NCBI GenBank assembly: GCA_011057845.1
Contig: DSDB01000260.1
Span: 1 to 21,064, forward strand
Source: Phycisphaerales bacterium
Lineage (GTDB): Bacteria; Planctomycetota; Phycisphaerae; Sedimentisphaerales; Anaerobacaceae
Direction: 5' to 3'
DNA length: 21,064 bases
Position 1 is the first letter of the stretch; each line of letters opens with the position of its first letter. Shown here in pieces: positions 13,177-20,400 of the stretch. The notes beneath the pieces were generated by a model, which saw only the letters and a list, made by a program, of their open reading frames with translations, had not been told where the DNA came from and did no database searches. A program made the position numbers and the translations under genes.

Positions 13177-15651
13177 ATGAGACGCTCAAGAAGACTTCGC
13201 GATTCGATCCTCGTCTTGTCCTCGGCGATGGCGGTATTTTGGGGTAGCCGGGTTGTGCAAGCCGACGCGGCCGAGCGGCAGGTGCTCCATGTGTCGCCGG
13301 GCGGCGACGATGGTTGGTCGGGGCGGCTCGAGAGGCCCAACGAGGGCCGCACGGATGGGCCGCTGGCGTCGCTGATCGGCGCCCGGGATGCCGTTCGCAG
13401 GGCCCGTGGCGGCAACCGTGTCACGGGCGCTTCGCCCACGATTCGCGGGCGGGAAGCCGTTGATACGTCGGACGCCCCTGAGACGCACGGGCTGGAAGCC
13501 CGTGCCACGCAAGGGCGGGACGCCCTCGCCACGGGGGATTTCGTTGTCCGCATCCAGGGCGGGGAGTATCGGATGGCCGAGCCGCTGGTTCTGGAGCCGC
13601 GGGATTCGGATGTGACCTACGAGGCGGCGCCGGGGCAGCGGCCGGCGTTTTCCGGCGGGCGGGTCATTAAGGATCTGAGGCAGAATGGCCTACTGTGGGA
13701 GGCGGTGATTCCGCAGGTCAGAGAAGGCCGGTGGTACTTCCGGCAGTTGTTCGCCGATGGCCTTGATATGGTGAACATGGTTGAGATGCACGGGCTGGAA
13801 GCCCGTGCTACGCGCGGGCAGGATGTCCCGGACACGCGCGGGCAGGATGCTCGGGCCACGCAAGGGCGGGACGCCCTCGCCACGGACTATGACATACACG
13901 GGCTGGAAGCCCGTGCTACGCGATGGCAAGATGCCGTCGCTACGGGGGACGAACGACGACATACGACATACGATATACGAGCCGCGCACAGTGTGCGACG
14001 GACGCGGGCGCGGTCGCCGAACGACGGGTACCATCGTATCGCCGAACTGCTGCCGGGTCCGATGGACGAGCGCGCGAAACGGGCCACGGATCGGAGCCGG
14101 TTCAGGTTCGCCGAAGGGGACATCAAGCCCTTCGAGCGGCTGGGGGACGTGAACCTCATCCTGATGCATTCGTGGGAGACGTCGATCCACCCGCTCAAGA
14201 GCGTCGATGTGCAGGAGCGGATTGTGGAGTTTACGGCGCCGCTGAAGGAATGGTGGACCATCGGCTGGTGGGAGGAGAAACAGCGTTATTATGTGGAGAA
14301 CGCCCGCGAACTGCTCGATGCGCCGGGCGAGTGGTACCTCAACCGTGAAACGGGCTTATTTAGCTACTATCCCGTGCCGGGCGAGACGCTCGACAAGACG
14401 CGGCTTGTTGCGCCTGTGCTGACGGAGTTTGTCCGGTTCAAAGGTGATGCCGAGAGGAATGCGTTTGTCGAGAATATCACGATAAAGGGCCTGGCCTTCC
14501 ATCATGCCGACTGGGAGCTTTCGCCGGCAGGCAACAGTTCGACTCAGGCGGCGGTCGAGGTACCTGCGGTTATTTCGGCCGATGGGGCCCGAAACTGCGT
14601 CATCGACGGCTGTGAAATCGCCCATATCGGCGGCTACGCGATATGGTTCCGTCGCGGCTGCAAGAACAACCGCATCCAGCGCAACCGCCTCTACGATCTC
14701 GGCGCCGGCGGCATTCGCATCGGCATGGACCGCATGCCTGACAGCGACGCGGCCGAGTCCTCGGGCAATCTCATCGACAACAATCATATCTTCGATGGGG
14801 GGCGCGTCTACCCGGCCGGTGTCGGCATCTGGATCGCCCAAGCCTCGCACAACCGCATCTCCCACAACGATATCCACGACCTGTTCTACACGGGCATCAG
14901 CGTCGGCTGGAACTGGGACGATACCCCCAACCGCACGCACCACAACGTCATCGAGTTCAACCATGTACACGATCTCGTGCACGGCGAGCTGTCGGATGCG
15001 GGGTTGATCTACTGTCTGGGTGTCTCACCCGGCTCGGTCATCCGCAACAATGTCTTCCACGACATCACGTCGTACACCCAGCCGGATTTCTCGTGGGGCA
15101 TCTATCTGGACGCCACCTGCGGCCAATATACCGTCGAGAACAACCTCGTCTACAACACGCGGGCCGGGGGCATCATGTTCAACAACGGCGGCCATGAGCA
15201 CGTCATCCGCAACAACATCTTCGGACCGGCGCAGACGAACCAGATATGGCCCTATTTCGAGAAGCGGCCCAACACCTTCAGCCATAACATCGTCTTCATG
15301 AGCGAGGGGAACCTCCTGGTTGGCCACAGCGAGAACACCCTGAACGAACGCCTCAAGGAGGGGCAGTCCCTGGGCGTTTGGGACCGCAACGTCTACTGGC
15401 ATACGGCGCAGAAGGACCGCCTGCGTTTCTACAACCGGACGTTCGCTGAATGGCAATCGCTGGGGCTTGACCGCAACTCGCGGGTCGCCGATCCGATGTT
15501 CGTGGATGCGGCGCGGCACGACTACCGGCTGCGGGATGCGTCGCCGGCTCCGCGGCTTGGGTTCAAGCCATTTGATATTTCCGAGGTGGGGCTGTATGGT
15601 GATGTGCAGTGGGTCGGTGAATGCAGCCATGGCAGGTGCGTGAAACGTTAG
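13177..15651 (+). CDS. Secreted right-handed beta-helix protein (possible GH141-like enzyme) with in-frame repeat insertions
   Basis: This 824-residue protein starts at an ATG 8 nt after AGGAG and has a signal-like N-terminus (ILVLSSAMAVFWGSRVVQADA). VLHVSPGGDDGWSGR (36-50) and SLIGARDAVRRARGG (65-79) open a parallel beta-helix enzyme of the type found in GH141 and related polysaccharide-active proteins. Residues about 450-690 show the repeating coils NCVIDGCEIAHIGGYAIWF, NRIQRNRLYDLGAGGIRIG, NRISHNDIHDLFYTGISVG and YTVENNLVYNTRAGGIMFNN. Two segments, about 81-121 and 196-273, are low-complexity peptides such as HGLEARAT and QGRDALAT, encoded by 24-nt palindromic repeats. They interrupt an otherwise continuous fold (LFADG ... 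RRTRARSPNDGYHRIAELL). The second insertion may disturb the domain. The enzymatic class is tentative. Confidence 0.85.
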   Translation: MRRSRRLRDSILVLSSAMAVFWGSRVVQADAAERQVLHVSPGGDDGWSGRLERPNEGRTDGPLASLIGARDAVRRARGGNRVTGASPTIRGREAVDTSDAPETHGLEARATQGRDALATGDFVVRIQGGEYRMAEPLVLEPRDSDVTYEAAPGQRPAFSGGRVIKDLRQNGLLWEAVIPQVREGRWYFRQLFADGLDMVNMVEMHGLEARATRGQDVPDTRGQDARATQGRDALATDYDIHGLEARATRWQDAVATGDERRHTTYDIRAAHSVRRTRARSPNDGYHRIAELLPGPMDERAKRATDRSRFRFAEGDIKPFERLGDVNLILMHSWETSIHPLKSVDVQERIVEFTAPLKEWWTIGWWEEKQRYYVENARELLDAPGEWYLNRETGLFSYYPVPGETLDKTRLVAPVLTEFVRFKGDAERNAFVENITIKGLAFHHADWELSPAGNSSTQAAVEVPAVISADGARNCVIDGCEIAHIGGYAIWFRRGCKNNRIQRNRLYDLGAGGIRIGMDRMPDSDAAESSGNLIDNNHIFDGGRVYPAGVGIWIAQASHNRISHNDIHDLFYTGISVGWNWDDTPNRTHHNVIEFNHVHDLVHGELSDAGLIYCLGVSPGSVIRNNVFHDITSYTQPDFSWGIYLDATCGQYTVENNLVYNTRAGGIMFNNGGHEHVIRNNIFGPAQTNQIWPYFEKRPNTFSHNIVFMSEGNLLVGHSENTLNERLKEGQSLGVWDRNVYWHTAQKDRLRFYNRTFAEWQSLGLDRNSRVADPMFVDAARHDYRLRDASPAPRLGFKPFDISEVGLYGDVQWVGECSHGRCVKR
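13486..13533. repeat. First in-frame cluster of 24-nt palindromic repeats (2 clear units)
   Basis: Two 24-nt units encode HGLEARAT (13486-13509) and QGRDALAT (13510-13533). Each contains a GC-rich hairpin, CACGGGC-TGGAA-GCCCGTG and AGGGC-GGGAC-GCCCT, followed by a CGCCACG-like end. Degenerate relatives extend back to about 13417. Both units recur identically or nearly so in the second cluster. Confidence 0.8.
13789..13944. repeat. Second in-frame cluster of 24-nt palindromic repeats (6 units)
   Basis: Units at 13789, 13813, 13837 and 13861 encode HGLEARAT, RGQDVPDT, RGQDARAT and QGRDALAT. After a 12-nt spacer (DYDI), units at 13897 and 13921 encode HGLEARAT and RWQDAVAT. Each unit carries an inverted repeat around a GGA or GAT centre and ends in CNACG. 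Length multiples of three keep the frame open. Confidence 0.85.
13949..13980. repeat. ATACG tandem element inside the beta-helix gene
   Basis: ACGAACGACG is followed by the 7-nt units ACATACG, ACATACG and ATATACG. The same prefix and unit type occur at 11372-11396. It directly follows the last 24-nt palindromic unit and is translated as DERRHTTYDI. Confidence 0.6.
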
Positions 15652-15685
15652 CAACGGCATCAAGTCTGAGGTGGCATACACCGCG

Positions 15686-15708
15686 TGGGCAAAGACGACA
15701 TTTGCCCA
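15686..15708. repeat. Inverted repeat TGGGCAAA-N7-TTTGCCCA
   Basis: A perfect 8-bp stem lies in the 145-nt gap between the beta-helix and DUF4038-like genes. It is followed by TCCTACG, a context typical of dispersed GGGCA/TGCCC palindromic repeats. It could form a hairpin in mRNA but has no T tract, so it is not a clear terminator. Confidence 0.55.
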
Positions 15709-15727
15709 TCCTACGTTTGGCTGGTGC

Positions 15728-15750
15728 GAGCGAGATGCTTCGCTTCGCTC
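15728..15750. repeat. Inverted repeat GAGCGA-N11-TCGCTC
   Basis: The arms 15728-15733 and 15745-15750 enclose GATGCTTCGCT and are followed by AGCATGACA. The minus strand would translate as the 'HAERSEASR' type peptide seen in many bacterial repeat-derived false genes, which supports a dispersed intergenic repeat. Confidence 0.6.
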
Positions 15751-15796
15751 AGCATGACACAATCATCCTGGACAACTCAAGAAAAGGAGAACCATT

Positions 15797-17206
15797 ATGA
15801 TTCACAGCGGCAATCGGCAGTATTGCATAGGGACTATTGTTGCAGTTGCGCTGGTACTGTGCCGTACAGGTCCGGCGGCGCGCGCCGCCGAGGCGGATGC
15901 CATCCGGCCCTATGAGGCGAATCCCCGCTATTGGCAGTACAAGGGCAAGCCCATCCTGCTCATCGGGGGGTCGAAGGACGACAGCCTGTTTCAGATTCCG
16001 GACCTCAAGGAGCATCTGGATGAGATGGTTGCGGTTGGCGCCAACTACATCCGCAACACGATGAGCGACCGGCCGGACCATGATTTTGAGGTCTATCCGT
16101 TCAAGAAGCGGCCGGACGGCAAGTATGACCTGGAGCAATGGAACGACGAGTATTGGAAGCGGTTTGAGAATATGCTGCGCTGGACGGCCGAGCGGGACAT
16201 CATCGTGCAGATTGAGGTCTGGGACCGGTTCGACTACTCGACCAGAAACTGGCCGCCGCATCCTTATAACCCGAAGAACAACGTCAACTACACCTACGAG
16301 CAGTCGGGTTTTGCGCCGGAGTACCCGGATCATCCGGGGGCGAACAAGCAACCGTTCTTCTTCACGACGCCCAAACAGCGCAACAACAAGGTCATCTTCA
16401 AATACCAGGAGCGGTTTGTGGACAAGATGCTCTCGCACACGCTCAAGTACGGGCACGTGCTCTACTGCATGGACAACGAGACCAACGGCGAGCCGGCCTG
16501 GGGGGCGCATTGGGCCGAGCATATCCATCGCCGCGGCGCGGAAGCCGGCAGGAAGGTCTATGTGACGGAGATGTGGGATGCGTGGGACCTCAAGGCGCAG
16601 GAGCACCGGCGGACGTTCGACCATCCGGAGTTGTATGACTTCGTGGACGTGTCGCAGAACAACCACCAGAAGGGCCAGACGCACTGGGATAACTTTCAGT
16701 GGGTCCGCGATTATCTGACCAAGCAGCCGCGTCCGATCAACACGGTCAAGACCTACGGGGCCGACACCGGCCGATATGGGACGAACCGCGACGGGATGGA
16801 ACGCGTATGGCGGCATATCATCGGCGGGGCGGCGTCGGCGCGGTTCCACCGGCCGGACTCCGGACTTGGCCTGGGCCCGGAGGCCAAGGCCTGTATCAAG
16901 AGCCTGCGGATGCTCACTGGGGCGATGGACGTGTTCACATGCGGCCCACGCAACGACCTGCTGGGCGACCGCCAGCCCAACGAGGCGTACTGTCTGGGCA
17001 ATCCCACAGTCGAATACGCCGTCTACTTTCCTGACGGCGGCGAGATTACCCTCGATATCTCGGCCCTGGCCTCCAAAACTCCCCAAGTTCGCTGGCTGGA
17101 TATCATGAAGAGCCAGTGGCTGGCGGCCAAACCGGGCGAAGCGCCGTCCGGCCGTCTGAGGCTCCAGTGCCCCAGCCCCGGGTATTGGGCCGTTCTGGTC
17201 AAATAG
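15797..17206 (+). CDS. Secreted DUF4038/apiosidase-like glycoside hydrolase
   Basis: This 469-residue protein begins at an ATG 7 nt after AAGGAG and has a signal peptide (IGTIVAVALVLCRTGPAARA, 11-30). NPRYWQYKGKPILLIGGSKD (42-61) is the entry strand typical of DUF4038 and GH140-type TIM-barrel hydrolases. HLDEMVAVGANYIRNTMSD (73-91) and LRWTAERDIIVQIEVWDRFD (127-146) follow. VLYCMDNETNGEPAWG (221-236) holds the probable acid/base Glu228. The C-terminal segment about 401-469 (EYAVYFPDGGEITLDISAL, VRWLDI) is the small beta-sandwich often called a putative collagen-binding domain, usually found after this barrel. Related enzymes act on pectic side chains such as apiose-linked rhamnogalacturonan II. 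Its placement after the beta-helix gene supports a pectin or hemicellulose role. The substrate is inferred. Confidence 0.82.
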   Translation: MIHSGNRQYCIGTIVAVALVLCRTGPAARAAEADAIRPYEANPRYWQYKGKPILLIGGSKDDSLFQIPDLKEHLDEMVAVGANYIRNTMSDRPDHDFEVYPFKKRPDGKYDLEQWNDEYWKRFENMLRWTAERDIIVQIEVWDRFDYSTRNWPPHPYNPKNNVNYTYEQSGFAPEYPDHPGANKQPFFFTTPKQRNNKVIFKYQERFVDKMLSHTLKYGHVLYCMDNETNGEPAWGAHWAEHIHRRGAEAGRKVYVTEMWDAWDLKAQEHRRTFDHPELYDFVDVSQNNHQKGQTHWDNFQWVRDYLTKQPRPINTVKTYGADTGRYGTNRDGMERVWRHIIGGAASARFHRPDSGLGLGPEAKACIKSLRMLTGAMDVFTCGPRNDLLGDRQPNEAYCLGNPTVEYAVYFPDGGEITLDISALASKTPQVRWLDIMKSQWLAAKPGEAPSGRLRLQCPSPGYWAVLVK

Positions 17207-17257
17207 CGGCCCAAAACGCCGTCGGAGGTCCCCAAAACCGCCTTCCGTGCAAAGGCA

Positions 17258-17287
17258 TTGCACTAAACGCCCGAAATATGCTATAAT
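17258..17287 (+). promoter_or_regulatory. Extended -10 promoter for the CotH gene
   Basis: A TG dinucleotide (17279-17280) one base before a perfect TATAAT (17282-17287) makes an extended -10. A weak -35 (TTGCAC, 17258-17263) lies 18 nt upstream. The predicted start site is about 17294, 151 nt before the CotH start codon. Confidence 0.65.
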
Positions 17288-17293
17288 AGGGCC

Positions 17294-17444
17294 GCACACG
17301 CAACCAGAGTTGCTTTTCACGCCTGCAAGAAGCACCTCGGAAGGTGGGTGGCCCTTACTATAGTGCCACAACGTATAGATTACAGGCCCGAACCCGGTAC
17401 GCCTGCATCGCCGGGTGCGGTATCCGAATGACCAGGAGTCGTGC
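17294..17444 (+). promoter_or_regulatory. Structured 5' leader of the CotH gene
   Basis: The ~150-nt leader contains four hairpins in a row: GCAAC-CAGA-GTTGC (17300-17313, followed by TTTT), CACCT-CGGA-AGGTG (17333-17346), GTGGC...GCCAC (17348-17369) and ACCCGG...CCGGGT (17392-17416). The ribosome binding site AGGAG follows at 17434-17438. The arrangement suggests an RNA-based control element. It matches no riboswitch recognised by eye. Confidence 0.4.
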
Positions 17445-20400
17445 ATGAAACTGGTGGGACGATGGGTCGTAGGGGTCTGCCTGGCGCTGACAGGCGCGTC
17501 AAGTCTGAACGCCGCGTGGGTGGCCTACAACGACTGCCTGAAGGAGGTCGGCGACGGCACACAGGCCAATGTAACGGCCTATACCATCCACAACAGCAGC
17601 CAATCCAATACCTCCGGGCCACTGAAGGACTATGCGACCGGCTCGACGGTGGCTATGCCGACGGTTACGTTCACGATGGGTGCAGGGGGCCTGCGTCCCT
17701 CGACCGGTGGTTCGGGAGGGCGGCCCAATTCGGGTACGCCGGCCTTCGAGGTGTTTCACGAAGCAGGCGGCGCCCCGATCGTGGATTTGGCGCCCAACGT
17801 GATTGGCTACGGCTCGGCGGGCTGGTGGCAGGAGATTGCGTTCAGCGGACTGGATCCGGGCAAGACCTACACGTTTGTCGGGACGGCCATCCGGTCGAGC
17901 AGTTATCCGACCCGCAAGACACTTGTGACGATTCTGGGGCATACGTCGGCGACGAACAACAGCAGCAGCGGGCCGAATATCCTGTCGGTCTCGGCGACGA
18001 CGACCGTTCTTGCGGCGGGGGATAACCGTGCGGCCGGCGACGTCGTGCGCTGGGATGACATTGTTCCAGGGCCGGGCGGTTCGTTCACGATACGCAGCGA
18101 AGCCACGGTCGACTCCGTGAACGAGGCATACCCCATCAATGCCTTCATGCTCGCCGAGGGGGGCGTCACGGGCAACCGTCCGCCTATTGTAGATGCCGGG
18201 GATTACGATGCACTGACCTGGCCCATCAACGTTCTTCAACTGAGTCCCGTCGTCGATGACGACGACCCCTGCGGCCTGGGTATCCTTACCTATGAATGGT
18301 CCCACTCGGGCCCGGGCGCCGCTACCTTCGTACCGAGCCACACCATCGCCGACCCCTGCGTCATCTTCTCCGAACCGGGATTGCACAAACTGCAACTGCG
18401 TGTCTGGGACGAGGTGCCGCTGGAGGGCGTGGCCACCGTGGACATACCGCTGATTATGGGCCTGCTCGGTGATTTCAACGGCGACCGGCGGGTCAATCAC
18501 CGCGATCTGGAGATCTTCGCGGCACAGTGGATGGACCCCTGGCCCAGCCCGGCGGACCTCAACGCCCGTGACGGCGTCAATGTCGTCGATCTGAGCATAC
18601 TGGCGGCCAACTGGGGCGTGGGCGAAGAGGCCACGCTCGTTATCAATGAGTTGCTCGCCCGCAACGACCTGTCCAATCCCGATCCGCAGGGTCAGTACGA
18701 GGACTGGGTCGAGATCTACAACGGCGGCCAGGAGTCGTTCGACCTGGGCGGTTGCTATCTGACCGACCGGCTCGACGAGCCCATGATGTGGCGCGTGCCG
18801 ACCGACAGGCCGCAGGCGACCACCATCCCTCCAGGGGGCTACCTGGTCATCTGGCTGGACGGCGACGTCAACGACGCCGGTCTGCACGCCTCCTTTGAAT
18901 TGGCCGAGGGCGGCGAACAGATCGCGCTGTTCGATGCCGACGGGCGGACGCTGCTGGATAAGATCGAGTTCGGCCCGCAGACGGCCGACGTTTCGTTCGG
19001 GCGCGAGCCGGATGGGACGAACAACTGGGTGACACTGACGCCCAGTCCGGGCGCGTCCAACAATGGGCGCTTCCTCGGGGTCGTCGCGGATACGAAATTC
19101 AGCCACAAGCGCGGATTCTACAGCACCCCATTTGAGGTCATTATCACCACAAGCACTCCCGGGGCCACGATTGTCTATACCACCGACGGCAGCACCCCAA
19201 CCGAAAACCACGGAACCGTATACACGGCGCCCGTCCCCATCTTTGCGACGACCCCGCTGCGGGCCTTCGCCTACAGGACCGGATGGAAATCCACGAACGT
19301 CGACACACAGACTTACATCTTCCTCGATCATGTCATCGTCCAGGCCACCCACCCGACCACGGGCGCGCAAGTTACGCCCGCCGGCTTCCCCGTGTCATGG
19401 GGTTCCGTCACAGGGGACTACCAGATGGACCCGGATGTGGTCGGTCAGGACGGGCAGGACAAGTTCGGCGGTATCTACGCGGCCAGCATCAGGAGCGACC
19501 TGAGGGCCGTGCCCACCTTCTCGCTGGTGATGAACAAGGACGATTTCTTCGGGCCGACCGGCATCTACATCAACCAGTCCCAGGACGGAACCGAGCGGGT
19601 CTGCTCGCTGGAGTACATAGACCCGAATGAGAACGACAGCTTCCAGATGAACTGCGCCCTGGCCATGCAGGGGGGGGTCAGCGGCGGAGGCACGAGCCTG
19701 CAGCGGTGGAAGACGTACAAGCTGTCGATGCGGCCCCGCTTCAAGGCACTGACCGACGACCTCAAGCCCACGCAGGGCCCGCCGCGGATGAACTTCAAGC
19801 TGTTCCAGGACTCGCCCGTGGACAGCCACAATACGTTTGTTTTTGACGGGGTGCTCAACCATTCGTGGCTGCACTCCGGTCAGCACGGCGAGGCGATGTA
19901 TATCCAGGACCAGTTCACGGCCGACCTGCACAATGCGATGAACGGCCCGTCGTCGCCGCACGGCTTCTACGGCCATGTGTACATCTGCGGCCTCTATTGG
20001 GGCGTCTACTACATCCACGAGCGGCCCGACCACGCCTGGGCGGCTGAGGTCTACGGCGGCCGGGACCTCGAATACGATTGCCTCAAACACAACTCCAACA
20101 ATGTTGTGCAGAATGGTGTCGGCGGCAGCGCCACGGCCAATTACAACGCGATGGTTTCTGCATCCAGCGCCGTCCGTGGCGACCCGACCAACCTGACGAA
20201 GTGGCAGGCGCTGACCGAGAAGCTGGATGTGGACAACTTCATCACATATCTGATGGCCAACTGGTTTGTCGACAACGGCGACTGGCCCGGCAAGAACTGG
20301 TACGCCACGCATCGCAACGTACCCGGCGGCCAGTGGCGATTCCACTCGTGGGACGCCGAGCATACGCTGGAGAACAACGGCAACGGCACCTTCGGCGCCA

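Noticed and set aside
13486..13944. CRISPR array
   Set aside because: The 24-nt units are directly adjacent without unique spacers, each has a full internal palindrome, and they lie in an open reading frame; no cas genes are present.
17294..17444. Cyclic-di-GMP or other known riboswitch
   Set aside because: The stems are present but the conserved core sequences of the c-di-GMP-I, cobalamin, TPP and glycine classes were not seen.
15749..17446. Minus-strand open frame of 565 codons
   Set aside because: It covers the DUF4038-like gene on the other strand; that gene has a signal peptide, catalytic motifs and a Shine-Dalgarno sequence.
17499..19370. Long minus-strand open frame of 623 codons
   Set aside because: It is antisense to the CotH-like gene, is rich in Arg/Gly/Val without domain motifs, and has no ribosome binding site worth noting.
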